A stretch of 64,000 bases of DNA from NCBI GenBank assembly GCA_016927855.1, contig JAFGLV010000174.1:22710-86709 (forward strand). The letters run 5' to 3'. The translations under genes were made by a program, and so were the position numbers. This document shows positions 8,081 through 16,524 of the stretch, in pieces (position 1 is the first letter of the stretch; each line of letters starts with the position of its first letter). The notes beneath the pieces are model-generated. The model was not told where the DNA came from. It ran no database searches and saw only the letters and a program-made list of their open reading frames with translations. The DNA comes from Sedimentisphaerales bacterium. GTDB taxonomy: Bacteria > Planctomycetota > Phycisphaerae > Sedimentisphaerales > Anaerobacaceae.

Positions 8081-8533
8081 CTATCCTTTCTCCTCGTCGG
8101 TCTGATGCGGCGTGGTCGCGGCGGATGCACACGCGCGCGCCTTCCTGATCGCCGCGCGGACGCGATATCTGCCGAGATTGCGCCGGCGTCGGATCTTGGA
8201 GATCGACAGGCCGCGCACGAAATAATCCTTGACGACGCGCAGCTCCAGCGTGCTGAACTGCTGTCGATGCGCCAGGCACACGGGGTACGTCGGGTCGGTC
8301 AGGCGTTGGATGATCGCGCGTATCCGGCGCGCTACGCTGGAGGGATTGACGGCCGCCAGCGTGGCGATCCGCCGGACGGTCTCGCCGCCTTCGAGATACA
8401 TCGCAATCAAGGCTCGGTCTTCTCCGCCCAGGAGATTGCCTCTCAGGCGGAACAGCTCCCTGACGTCCCGTTCGCTGGGCGTGCAGACGGGATCGGAGGA
8501 CACCGCTTCCAGCGATTCACAAAGGCCTTTCAT
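8081..8533 (-). CDS. double helix-turn-helix, sigma-region-4-like DNA-binding protein
   Basis: 150 residues from the ATG at 8533. A longer frame to 8593 runs through an inverted repeat and the likely transcription start, so it is rejected. Two HTH segments are visible: residues ~38-75 (EDRALIAMYLEGGETVRRIA then NPSSVARRIRAIIQRL) and residues ~88-125 (LRVVKDYFVRGLSISKIRRR then RVRAAIRKA). Both recall sigma-70 region 4, but no region 2 is present. It is the first gene of the cassette, 6 bp before the ATPase gene. It may regulate the cassette through the inverted repeat at 8566-8591. Confidence 0.65.
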   Translation of the reverse strand: MKGLCESLEAVSSDPVCTPSERDVRELFRLRGNLLGGEDRALIAMYLEGGETVRRIATLAAVNPSSVARRIRAIIQRLTDPTYPVCLAHRQQFSTLELRVVKDYFVRGLSISKIRRRRNLGRYRVRAAIRKARACASAATTPHQTDEEKG

Positions 8534-8565
8534 CGCGCCGCTCCGCCGGGCCCGCCCGCATACTC

Positions 8566-8624
8566 GTATGTTATATAGACATACAACATACATCTGGTTT
8601 AACTTCTCAAGCGGTCGGCGTCAA
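8566..8624 (-). promoter_or_regulatory. promoter and inverted-repeat operator of the four-gene cassette
   Basis: On the minus strand TTGACG (8624-8619) and TAAACC (8601-8596) are 17 bp apart. Just downstream, around the expected transcription start, GTATGTT (8566-8572) and AACATAC (8585-8591) form a 7-bp inverted repeat with a 12-bp A/T-rich spacer that itself contains a further GTATG/CATAC. This is a typical position for an autorepressor site. The surrounding sequence is markedly AT-richer than the genome average. Confidence 0.5.
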
Positions 8625-8718
8625 GGGGAAGTTTGCAACTTTATGAACTTTCATGGGATTTTTCCAATGGGTTCACCTGGGGGCAGGGTGCCCGGCGCCC
8701 GGGTCGGTGCGAACAGGT

Positions 8719-8747
8719 TTGACAGGCGACCGAGCCAGGCATAAAGT
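8719..8747 (+). promoter_or_regulatory. sigma-70-type promoter of the DUF2339 gene
   Basis: TTGACA at 8719-8724 and TAAAGT at 8742-8747 are 17 bp apart. Transcription would start near 8754, giving a ~100-nt leader to the ATG at 8856. Confidence 0.6.
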
Positions 8748-8855
8748 ACGGCGGGGCTCGCACTTGCGCGCGTGGCGTGACGGCGGCCCCCGCAGCGGCG
8801 TCGGATCGGTGCTCTCACGGACAGGGACGATACCGACCGGCGCGGAAACCGTGCT

Positions 8856-11132
8856 ATGGAAGATTTTGTTGGGCTCCTGATTTTTCTGGCGGTGGTGTGT
8901 CTGCTGTCGGCGCCGATGGCGGTGATCCTGAGCCTGGTCGCGCTGCACCGCATCGCGCGCCTGCGCCGGGAGATGGAATCCCGGGCAATAGCGCCGAGCG
9001 TCTTCGATGCGCCCCAGCGACCGGCACGTCTTGGGCGCGAGCCACTGATCGTGGACGAGCGGCCGCCGGTCCAAGCGCCGCCGGCAGCATCCCTGGAGCG
9101 AATCGCTCAAAGCCAGCCAACTACCCTGCAGCGCCAATCGCTGAGCCTGGAGCAGCGCATCGGCACGCGTTGGGTGCTCGCGGCCGGCGTGATCATCCTC
9201 ATCTTCGCGGTGGGCTTCTTCCTCAAGTATGCCTACGACAGGCAGTGGATCGGACCGCTGGGCCGGGTCGCGGTCGCCGCGAGTGGTGGCGGTCTGGCTC
9301 TGGGTATCGGCGAACTGACGCGCCGGCGCGGCTACGACGTGGTAGCCAAGGGCGTCACGGCGTTGGGTTTTGCCATCCTTTATGCGACGGTCTTTGCGGC
9401 CCACCGCTGGTACGACCTGATCGACTCGGCGCTCGCCTACGGCCTGGCTATCTCGCTGACCGTCGCCGCGATGTCATACGCCGTGCTTCTCAACGAAGTC
9501 GTTGCCGCGCTGCTGGCGCTGGTCGGCGGCTACGTCACACCGGTGGTCCTGTCGACCGGCGCCAACGAACCGACGACGCTGTTCGGTTATGTCCTGGTCC
9601 TCAGCGTCGGTGCCATTCTCTGCGCCTATTGGCGTCGCTGGGCGCCGGTCAACCTGCTGGCGTTTGCTGGCACCGTGGTGCTGTATACCGGCTGGTTCGA
9701 GCGTTTCTACCGCCCCGTCATGCTCGAGGTGTCGTCACCGCCGCAGCTTGCGGTCGCGCTGTTCTGGTTGGCGGTGTTCTTCCTCATCTTTCTTGCTTTG
9801 CCTTTGCTGCACACGCTCAAGAAGCGGATCAACTCAGCCTTGCAGGATATGGTGCTGGTGCTGGCGGACGCGGCGGTGGTATTTTACTACTTCTGGACCA
9901 TCCTGGTCGGTCACCACCGGCAATGGCTGGCGCTTTGTAGCCTCCTCATGGGCGGCGCCTATCTGGCTATGACGGGATTGGTGTTCGTCCGTTGCCGCCA
10001 GGATGCGGACCTGCGTCACGCGTTGCTGGCGGTCGCGCTGGTGTTCGTGACACTGGCCGTGCCGCTTTATTTCGAGACGTACGCCGTCACGCTGGCTTGG
10101 GCCGCTCTGGGTGTTGTTCTGGCGGTGATTGCGCTGCGCTATCGCAGCCGGCTGCTGCACCTGGCCGCCGGCCTGCTGCTGGCGCTGACGATCGGCAGGC
10201 TGGTCTCCGATCTGCCTTTGCACCGCCAGCCATTCCGCGCGATTCTGAACGCTGACTTTGCCATCTGGTGTTTCGTTGCGGCCGCCGCGCTCACCGGCCA
10301 CGTTCTCTACCGTCTCGACCGAGGTCTGGAGGCAACCGTTCGCAGTTTCGCCGTGCAGGGCCTGTACGCCGTCGGATTGCTCCTTCTGTCCGCAGCGCTG
10401 ACGATGGAGATGTGGTACCACGCCCGTCTGAACTTCATGAGCGCCGACACGGGTTTCTTCGTAGGCCAGATGTTGCTGGTGCTTCCTCTCTTTATGCTCT
10501 TGTTCGTCGCCAGGCCGATCTGTCCGCGCGGCCTCTTGTGCCGGCTTCTGGGTGGGGCGCTCGGCGCGGCCGCGTCGATCTACCTGGTCTTCATGTATCC
10601 GCAACTGCACGAGTACAGCTTCACGATCTTCCTGAACGGAGGATTCATTCGCGCCGGCGTGTTGGTGGCCGGCCTGTTTACCGCGGCGTGGCTGTTGCGC
10701 CGCTCTGAGCGCGAGCAGGCCGACGACATCCCGGGATTGCCCAAGGCATTCGTCCTGGCCGCGATCATCGTGCTATGGGTCCTGCTGACCGAAGAGGTAT
10801 GGCTGTACTGTCGCGCCGCGCAGACCGACGGCAACTGGCAGCTCCTGGCGCACATGTACATCTCGATCGCGTGGGCGCTGTACGCGACGGCGCTGATTGT
10901 CGTCGGCTTCTGGCGCAACGTCAGGGTGCTGCGCTACCTGGCGCTGGCCATCTTCCTCCTGCTGCTGGCCAAGATCTTCCTGCTCGACACGCGACAGCTC
11001 GAAAGCATCTACCGCATAGCCGGCTTTCTCGCGACCGGCCTGGCGCTGGTCGGCGTCTCCTATCTCTATCAGTACCTCAAGAAGCAAGGCTTCTTCGACA
11101 AGATGCTTTCCGACAAAAGCACGAGCGTATGA
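8856..11132 (+). CDS. DUF2339 polytopic inner-membrane protein
   Basis: 758 residues. An N-terminal membrane anchor (FVGLLIFLAVVCLL) is followed by a charged region. The DUF2339 core starts at ~94 with LEQRIGTRWVLAAGVIILIF and continues with FLKYAYDRQWIGPLGRV. About 20 further hydrophobic segments run to the C-terminus, separated by short charged loops. Length and order match the family, whose function is unknown. The ribosome-binding site before the ATG at 8856 is weak. It has its own promoter at 8719-8747 and is divergent from the HTH cassette. Confidence 0.85.
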   Translation: MEDFVGLLIFLAVVCLLSAPMAVILSLVALHRIARLRREMESRAIAPSVFDAPQRPARLGREPLIVDERPPVQAPPAASLERIAQSQPTTLQRQSLSLEQRIGTRWVLAAGVIILIFAVGFFLKYAYDRQWIGPLGRVAVAASGGGLALGIGELTRRRGYDVVAKGVTALGFAILYATVFAAHRWYDLIDSALAYGLAISLTVAAMSYAVLLNEVVAALLALVGGYVTPVVLSTGANEPTTLFGYVLVLSVGAILCAYWRRWAPVNLLAFAGTVVLYTGWFERFYRPVMLEVSSPPQLAVALFWLAVFFLIFLALPLLHTLKKRINSALQDMVLVLADAAVVFYYFWTILVGHHRQWLALCSLLMGGAYLAMTGLVFVRCRQDADLRHALLAVALVFVTLAVPLYFETYAVTLAWAALGVVLAVIALRYRSRLLHLAAGLLLALTIGRLVSDLPLHRQPFRAILNADFAIWCFVAAAALTGHVLYRLDRGLEATVRSFAVQGLYAVGLLLLSAALTMEMWYHARLNFMSADTGFFVGQMLLVLPLFMLLFVARPICPRGLLCRLLGGALGAAASIYLVFMYPQLHEYSFTIFLNGGFIRAGVLVAGLFTAAWLLRRSEREQADDIPGLPKAFVLAAIIVLWVLLTEEVWLYCRAAQTDGNWQLLAHMYISIAWALYATALIVVGFWRNVRVLRYLALAIFLLLLAKIFLLDTRQLESIYRIAGFLATGLALVGVSYLYQYLKKQGFFDKMLSDKSTSV

Positions 11133-11165
11133 TGATAATTCCGAGTTGCACAGACACGCTGTCTT

Positions 11166-11255
11166 GTCATCCTGAACGAAGTGAATGACCTGGTCGGCGA
11201 ATGAGAGACCACGCCTCTGCGGAGGCCAGATCCTTCGGCTTCGCCTCAGGATGAC
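11166..11255. repeat. palindromic intergenic element (GTCATCCTGA family)
   Basis: GTCATCCTGA at 11166-11175 is mirrored by TCAGGATGAC at 11246-11255. The interior contains GAACGAAGTGAATGAC and GATCCTTCGGCTTCGCC, a composition seen in small dispersed palindromes of many environmental genomes. It lies 33 bp after the stop of the DUF2339 gene. The element at 31937-32083 has the same style of ends (CTTGTCAT...ATGACAAG). Confidence 0.6.
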
Positions 11256-11278
11256 AGAGTCTCTGAGGTGAGTCTGCT

Positions 11279-11632
11279 GTGCGAGACATGGATGAACTAT
11301 TTGCGGCGTTGTGTCGGTCGCAGTTTCGCAGCCGGTTTCGCCTGAAGGGCAAGGAGAGCGAGTACCTGCGCGTGCGTGGTCTGGAGACAATCCTCGATCA
11401 CGCGCAACAGTTCGTGCGCGAGCGCCTGGCGGACGCCGAGCCGCCAAACGACGGCAGGCAAACGCCGATGCGCAATCACCCTGTCTTCATCGCTCAGCAC
11501 GCCACCGCGACCTGCTGTCGGGGTTGCCTGGAGAAATGGCATCATATCCCCAAGGGCAGGCCACTGACGGAAGCTGAAATTGCCTACCTCGTTTCGGTCA
11601 TCGAGCGCTGGTTGCGCCTGCAGCAGGCTTGA
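11279..11632 (+). CDS. DUF4186 family protein
   Basis: 117 residues, the normal length for the family. The conserved core is unmistakable: LKGKESEYLRVRGLETI, then NDGRQTPMRNHPVFIAQHAT, then CCRGCLEKWHHIPKGR. The cysteine cluster C-C-x-x-C with following H-H suggests metal binding, but no activity is established. The GTG at 11279 is preceded by GAGGTGA at good spacing. An ATG at 11288 is the alternative. Confidence 0.85.
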   Translation: MRDMDELFAALCRSQFRSRFRLKGKESEYLRVRGLETILDHAQQFVRERLADAEPPNDGRQTPMRNHPVFIAQHATATCCRGCLEKWHHIPKGRPLTEAEIAYLVSVIERWLRLQQA

Positions 11633-11676
11633 CCGGCTCGGGCGGGGCAAAAAAACCGGCCTGGTCCGGAAAAACG

Positions 11677-11705
11677 TTGGCTTCCGAGAGGCCGCGGCCT
11701 ATACT
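11677..11705 (+). promoter_or_regulatory. promoter of the PfkB kinase gene
   Basis: TTGGCT at 11677-11682 and TATACT at 11700-11705 are 17 bp apart. This places a transcription start about 35 bp before the ATG at 11746. Confidence 0.55.
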
Positions 11706-11745
11706 GGCTCAGGTCGGGAGAGGTTGCAGTCAAGAGGTCAAAACG

Positions 11746-12717
11746 ATGGAACGGACTCCGAAAGTCGTTGTGATCGGCAGCACTTACGTGGACATGGCGT
11801 TCAAGTGCGGCCGGATTCCGCCGGCGGGCCAGTTGGTCAGCGGCTCGGCTCTGGCGTACACGCTGGCCGGGCCCGGACCCACCCAGGCGGTGCAGGCAGC
11901 GCTGTGTGGCTGCCGCGTTCATCTGATCAGCAAGGTCGGAGGCGACCCGTTCGGCCAGATGGCCCGCAAGAGCCTGGCCGACTACAAGATCAACATGGAT
12001 CACGTCTACACCGCCGAAGCCAAGAACACCGGTGTCGTGGTGACTTTGGTCAATGCTGCCGGCGAGAACGCCATCTGCCACTACACCGGTGCCAACTGCG
12101 CCCTCCAGCCTGGCGAGATTGAAGCGGCCGAGGAATTGATTGCGGAGGCGGATATCTGCCTGCTGCACGGATGCCTGCCTCAAGACGCGATTATCGCGGC
12201 GTTGCGCTGTGCCGGCCTGCACGGCACGAAGACGATTCTCAATCCAGCCCGGCCCACCGAGCACGAAAACCGCCAGAGCGTCGATCTGCCGGCCGAGTAC
12301 TTCTCCGCCGATGTCCTTATACCGAACCTGTCCGAAGCCGCCGCCATCACGGACCAACTGGCCGCGACCATCCGGACCGCCAAGCTCATCGGTTCGGACC
12401 TGGTGGCGCGCGGGGCCCGCTGTGCGGCCATCACGTTGGGCCGGCGCGGGTGCATGGTGGTGGACCGTGACAGTGCCGACCACATTCCTGCCTTCGAGGT
12501 CGATATGGTCGACCATACCGGCAGCGGCGATGCCTTTGCCGGCGCCTTGGCGGCCTATTGCGCCGTCAAGCGCGACGTCCGCGAAGGCGTCAAGTTCGCC
12601 TCGGCCGCCGGAGCGCTCACCTGCACGAAGTTCGGCGCGATCGAAGCGCTGCCCTCCAAAGCCGAGATCATCCAGCTTCTCCAGAAAGAGGATATCGACC
12701 TGCTCCACGAGGGTTGA
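11746..12717 (+). CDS. PfkB-family sugar kinase (ribokinase-like)
   Basis: 323 residues. It would phosphorylate a sugar or nucleoside with ATP in the cytoplasm. The N-terminal strand VVVIGSTYVDM, the substrate region KVGGDPFGQMARKSL and the C-terminal catalytic signature DHTGSGDAFAGA (anion hole and base Asp) are present. The glycine-rich motif that reads GGKGANQA in ribokinases is here GPGPTQAVQAA, so the lysine is missing and the sugar may differ from ribose. The ATG at 11746 follows a weak AGAGGT. The frame is open to 11629, but that part holds the promoter. It lies among carbohydrate genes (SDR, family 2 glycosidase). Confidence 0.85.
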   Translation: MERTPKVVVIGSTYVDMAFKCGRIPPAGQLVSGSALAYTLAGPGPTQAVQAALCGCRVHLISKVGGDPFGQMARKSLADYKINMDHVYTAEAKNTGVVVTLVNAAGENAICHYTGANCALQPGEIEAAEELIAEADICLLHGCLPQDAIIAALRCAGLHGTKTILNPARPTEHENRQSVDLPAEYFSADVLIPNLSEAAAITDQLAATIRTAKLIGSDLVARGARCAAITLGRRGCMVVDRDSADHIPAFEVDMVDHTGSGDAFAGALAAYCAVKRDVREGVKFASAAGALTCTKFGAIEALPSKAEIIQLLQKEDIDLLHEG

Positions 12718-12719
12718 CC

Positions 12720-12808
12720 GTTTGTAGTGGCGCCGTCAGACGCTATCTTGGATCGTCTGCAATGGCTCACTCGGGCGTTGAATAGGCCCTTACGGGCCCA
12801 CTACAAAC
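12720..12808. repeat. palindromic element (GTTTGTAGTGG ends)
   Basis: GTTTGTAGTGG at 12720-12730 is mirrored by CCACTACAAAC at 12798-12808, an 11-bp perfect inverted repeat enclosing 67 bp. It begins 2 bp after the stop codon of the PfkB gene. Confidence 0.65.
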
Positions 12809-12848
12809 ACCGCCGAGGCCGGATGTGGCACATTTCTCGCTTTCCTGC

Positions 12849-12878
12849 TTCGAGTCTTGCTCCGTCTGTTGCTATAAT
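12849..12878 (+). promoter_or_regulatory. promoter of the SDR/glycosidase operon
   Basis: A consensus TATAAT lies at 12873-12878 with a weak -35 (TTCGAG, 12849-12854). The start of transcription would be ~26 bp before the ATG at 12911. Confidence 0.5.
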
Positions 12879-12910
12879 CCCGGGACAGGTCTTTCCATAG
12901 AGGTGCATCG

Positions 12911-13645
12911 ATGCCGCAACGCCTGAAAGGAAAAGTGGCTCTCGTGACCGGCGCCAGTCGCGGAATCGGCCGGGCGATCGCCGTGGCGCTCGGCGCCGAA
13001 GGCGCCACGGTCGTCCTGTCGGGACGCTCGGTGCCGGACCTGAAGACAACGAGCCAGCAGGTGAGCGCTGCAGGCGGCGCAGCGGAGGTTGTCCCGGCCG
13101 AGTTGGAGGACGAAGCGTCGATTCGGAATCTCGTCGCAGAGACGAATCGGCGCTGCGGGCGGCTCGATATCCTCGTTAACAATGCTGGTATCACGCATTC
13201 GGCGCCGCTAGCAGAAACGACGACCGAGGACCTGGACCGCTGTTGGGCGATCAACGCGCGAGCGCCGTTCATCCTCTGTCGCGAGACGCTGCCTTTGCTC
13301 AAGCAGGCCGAACGCGGGTATATCGTCAACATCGCTTCCGTGGTCAGTGTCAAGGGTTATCCGCTCCAGAGCGCGTATACCGCGTCCAAGCACGCGCTAC
13401 GCGGGATGAGCATGTCCCTGGCGGAGGAGCTGCGTGGTAGCAACGTTCGCGTGCACGTGATCTGTCCCGGCGGGGTCGACACCGAACTGGTCTCGCGCGT
13501 ACGTCCCGACATTGAGAAGGCCGATCTTATCGGTCCTGAGGAAATAGCCGAGCTGGTCGTTTATCTCGTCACGCACCAGGGCAACGCGGTGCTCGACGAA
13601 TTGCACGTGCGAAGGGCGACGTCGTCGCCGTGGTTTGTTTCGTGA
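12911..13645 (+). CDS. short-chain dehydrogenase/reductase (FabG-like)
   Basis: 244 residues, classical SDR length. The cofactor loop TGASRGIG is at ~13-20, NNAGI at ~90 and the catalytic S-Y-K set at NIASVVSV / SAYTASKHA (Tyr and Lys four residues apart). These are NAD(P)-dependent oxidoreductases of alcohols or 3-oxoacyl compounds. The ATG at 12911 follows AGAGGTG. The next gene, a secreted glycosidase, starts 10 bp after the stop, so the two are probably co-transcribed. The SDR may then oxidise a sugar rather than act in lipid synthesis. The tail after residue ~225 is shorter and different from FabG. Confidence 0.85.
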   Translation: MPQRLKGKVALVTGASRGIGRAIAVALGAEGATVVLSGRSVPDLKTTSQQVSAAGGAAEVVPAELEDEASIRNLVAETNRRCGRLDILVNNAGITHSAPLAETTTEDLDRCWAINARAPFILCRETLPLLKQAERGYIVNIASVVSVKGYPLQSAYTASKHALRGMSMSLAEELRGSNVRVHVICPGGVDTELVSRVRPDIEKADLIGPEEIAELVVYLVTHQGNAVLDELHVRRATSSPWFVS

Positions 13646-13655
13646 GGATGTGAGC

Positions 13656-16412
13656 ATGGGTGGCATGCGTAAGATGGCCGCGATGGTGTTGCTGGTTATC
13701 GGTACGAGCGTCGCGGCCGGGCAGGAGTCGCAGATCGTCTACCTGTCAGGGCGCGGAAACGACGATCCGGTCCGGTGGGACTTCTTCTGCACCGCCGGGC
13801 AAAACAGCGAACAATGGACCACGATCGACGTGCCGTCGAACTGGGAGTTGAAGGGCTTCGGTTCGTACAACTACGGTCACGACCGGCGCAAGTCCGACGA
13901 GCAAGGCAAGTACAAACGTAGCTTCTCAGTCCCTGACGCCTGGCAGGCCCAGCGCATCTTCCTCGTCTTCGAAGGCGTCATGACGGACACCGAAGTCTGG
14001 GTCAACGGCCGGTCGGCCGGACCGAAGCACCAGGGAGGTTTCTACCGCTTCAAGTACGAGATTACCGATCTCGTCCAGCCGGGCGAGAACCTGCTGCAAG
14101 TGACGGTCAGCAAGGTCTCGTCCGATCGGAGCGTCGAGCAGGCGGAACGCCAGGCCGACTACTGGGTCTTTGGCGGCATATACCGACCTGTCTATCTCGA
14201 GGTCGTGCCCAAGGAGCTTATCGAATGGGTTGCGGTCGACGCGCGGGCCGACGGGACCTTCCACATGGATGTCCATCTCAACGGGAGCGCTACGGCCGAT
14301 GCGGTCAGATGCGAGATTGTAGGGCCGGGTGGCGGTCAACTCGGGCAGCCCGCCGAGACCACAATCGGCCAAGGCGCGAACATCGCAACCATCCGCACCC
14401 AAGTGAGCGGGCACGAGAGGTGGACCGCTGAGACACCGAACCTGTACAGCGCAAAGGTCACCTTGCTCAAAGGCTCGGAGGTTCTGCACACGATCACGCA
14501 ACGGTTTGGCTTTCGCACGTTCGAGGTCCGGCCGCGTGACGGCTTGTACCTCAACGGCCAGAAGATCCGCCTCAAGGGTGTCTGCCGGCACAGCTTCTGG
14601 CCTGACTCGGGACGCTGTCTCAGTCGCAAGATCAATTACGACGACGTGCGCCTGATCAAGGAGATGAACATGAACGCGGTGCGCATGTCCCACTACCCGC
14701 CGGACCAGGACTTCCTTGATGCATGCGACGAGCTGGGCCTCTATGTGCTCGACGAGCTGGCCGGCTGGCAGAAGCCGCCCTACGATACTGAGATCGGCAA
14801 GAAGCTCGTCGCCGAGATGGTCCCTCGCGACGTCTGCCATCCGTGCATCCTCTTCTGGGACAACGCCAACGAAGGCGGCTGGAACCGCGACCTGGACGGC
14901 GAGTTCGCGCTCTACGATCTGCAGCAGCGAACGGTCCTGCACCCTTGGGAGCTCTTCGGCGGGATCGACACGGACCACTACGAGAGCTACGCGAGCACGC
15001 TGAACAAGCTCGCCAGCGGCAATCTGCATATGCCGACCGAGTTCCTGCACGGCCTCTACGACGGCGGTCACGGCGCCGGACTGAACGACTACTGGACCGC
15101 GATGACCGCTTCGCCCATGGGTGCCGGCGGGTTCCTCTGGGCGCTGGTCGATGAAGGCGTCGTGCGCACCGACGAAGGCGGGCGCATCGATGTGCGCGGC
15201 AACCTCGCGCCCGACGGCATCGTCGGTCCCTACCGCCAGAAGGAGGCGAGCTTCTACACCATCAAGGAGATCTGGTCGCCGATCCGGATTCCACTCGAAC
15301 GCCTCCCCTCCGGCTTCGACGGCAAGCTGCCCGTGGAGAACCACTACGACTTCACGAATCTCAGCGCGTGCCGTTTCACCCTTGAGCTGGTGAACTTCCC
15401 TGACCCCGAGCAAGAGCGCGGCGGTCATGAGATCGTCGCGGAGCGGACCGTCGGCGCGACAGACGTGCCGCCGCACGGGAAAGGCACTTTGTCTCTGCCG
15501 CTGCCTGCCTATTGGCGCGACGCCGAAGCCCTCCACCTGACGGCTCGCGGTCCCGGCGGTGAGGAAATCTGGACGTGGTCCTGGGACCTCCAGAGCCTGG
15601 CCCACTACCGCAACGCCTGCGTCGAGACCGAATCGGAGGCCGGGACGCAACCGCGCGTTGATCCACAAGAGGACGGCATGCAGGTCCACGCCGGCGATCT
15701 GACACTCGGATTCGCGACGACCGGTCGGCTCGCTTACGTCAGCGTTGGCGACAGACGCATGGCCTTCGAAGGACCCGAGCTGCCGGTCGGCACGATGCAG
15801 CCTGCCAGGGTGACGGTCTCGGAAATGGGTGACGCTGTCGTCCTCGACGGCGAGTACAAAGGCAACCTGAGACGCGCCTGCTGGACCGTTTACCCGACGG
15901 GATGGGTTCGCTTGGACTACGAGCTCGCGCTGGAAGGGCAGTTCGACCTGTTCGGGATCAGCTTCGACTACCCCGAAGAGAAGATGCGTTCGATGCGCTG
16001 GCTGGGACGCGGGCCCTATCGCGTCTGGAAGAACCGGATGCAGGGTGGCAAGCTCGATGCGTGGACCAACGCCTACAAGGACCACGTGCCCGGCCAGACG
16101 TGGGACTTTCCCGAGTTCGAAGGGTACTACCGCGACTGGCACTGGGTGACCTTCGAGACCGAGGAAGGCGATATCACGATCGTCAACGACACCGATAATC
16201 TGTTCCTGGGTGTCTACACGCCCAACGACGGACCCGCTCCGGCCAACACGAAGCTCGACGCCCCGCCGACCGGCATTGCCCTGCTCCATGGTATCCCGCC
16301 GATCGGCACCAAATTCCAGAAGCCAGGCGCCCTCGGACCGGAAGGACAGCAGAACACCGCCTCCGGCGCCTATCGCGGCAGCGTGTGGTTCAAGTTTGAC
16401 GTTACGCCGTAG
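13656..16412 (+). CDS. secreted glycoside hydrolase family 2 (beta-galactosidase-like)
   Basis: 918 residues from the ATG at 13656, which follows GTGAGGATGTGAG. A signal peptide ends near residue 25. Then come a sugar-binding jelly roll, an immunoglobulin-like domain, the TIM barrel and a C-terminal beta domain as in LacZ. The likely acid/base is Glu406 in DNANEGG. The nucleophile is probably Glu462 in PTEFLHG. The family hydrolyses beta-linked galactose, glucuronic acid or mannose; the substrate cannot be told. It is co-transcribed with the SDR upstream. Its stop codon TAG lies within the first four bases of a palindromic element at 16409-16460, so the element has set the C-terminus. Confidence 0.85.
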   Translation: MGGMRKMAAMVLLVIGTSVAAGQESQIVYLSGRGNDDPVRWDFFCTAGQNSEQWTTIDVPSNWELKGFGSYNYGHDRRKSDEQGKYKRSFSVPDAWQAQRIFLVFEGVMTDTEVWVNGRSAGPKHQGGFYRFKYEITDLVQPGENLLQVTVSKVSSDRSVEQAERQADYWVFGGIYRPVYLEVVPKELIEWVAVDARADGTFHMDVHLNGSATADAVRCEIVGPGGGQLGQPAETTIGQGANIATIRTQVSGHERWTAETPNLYSAKVTLLKGSEVLHTITQRFGFRTFEVRPRDGLYLNGQKIRLKGVCRHSFWPDSGRCLSRKINYDDVRLIKEMNMNAVRMSHYPPDQDFLDACDELGLYVLDELAGWQKPPYDTEIGKKLVAEMVPRDVCHPCILFWDNANEGGWNRDLDGEFALYDLQQRTVLHPWELFGGIDTDHYESYASTLNKLASGNLHMPTEFLHGLYDGGHGAGLNDYWTAMTASPMGAGGFLWALVDEGVVRTDEGGRIDVRGNLAPDGIVGPYRQKEASFYTIKEIWSPIRIPLERLPSGFDGKLPVENHYDFTNLSACRFTLELVNFPDPEQERGGHEIVAERTVGATDVPPHGKGTLSLPLPAYWRDAEALHLTARGPGGEEIWTWSWDLQSLAHYRNACVETESEAGTQPRVDPQEDGMQVHAGDLTLGFATTGRLAYVSVGDRRMAFEGPELPVGTMQPARVTVSEMGDAVVLDGEYKGNLRRACWTVYPTGWVRLDYELALEGQFDLFGISFDYPEEKMRSMRWLGRGPYRVWKNRMQGGKLDAWTNAYKDHVPGQTWDFPEFEGYYRDWHWVTFETEEGDITIVNDTDNLFLGVYTPNDGPAPANTKLDAPPTGIALLHGIPPIGTKFQKPGALGPEGQQNTASGAYRGSVWFKFDVTP

Positions 16413-16460
16413 GGGGCAACCTGTGGTTGCCCAGGGCGGGCACAGGGACCCGCCCCCTAC
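16409..16460. repeat. GTAGGGGC palindromic element, copy A
   Basis: 52 bp with ends GTAGGGGGC...GCCCCCTAC, built from two adjacent hairpins (GGGCAACC/GGTTGCCC-like and GGGCGGGC/GCCCGCCC-like). Near-identical copies lie at 20444-20498 and 32845-32897. The stop codon of the glycosidase (16410-16412) is inside the first bases. Confidence 0.75.
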
Positions 16461-16524
16461 GAGCGCACTGCCAACGAGATTCGAGTCCAGGTAGGATGGG
16501 CAACTCGTTGCCCATGCGGAACCT

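Noticed and set aside
5543..8533. Prophage or integrative element containing the ParB cassette
   Set aside because: No integrase, capsid, terminase or attachment-site repeat is present on either side.
13926..16289. 787-residue open frame antisense to the family 2 glycosidase
   Set aside because: It is a mirror of the GC-rich codon use of the glycosidase, which has full family motifs. The antisense product has no recognisable domain and no ribosome-binding site.
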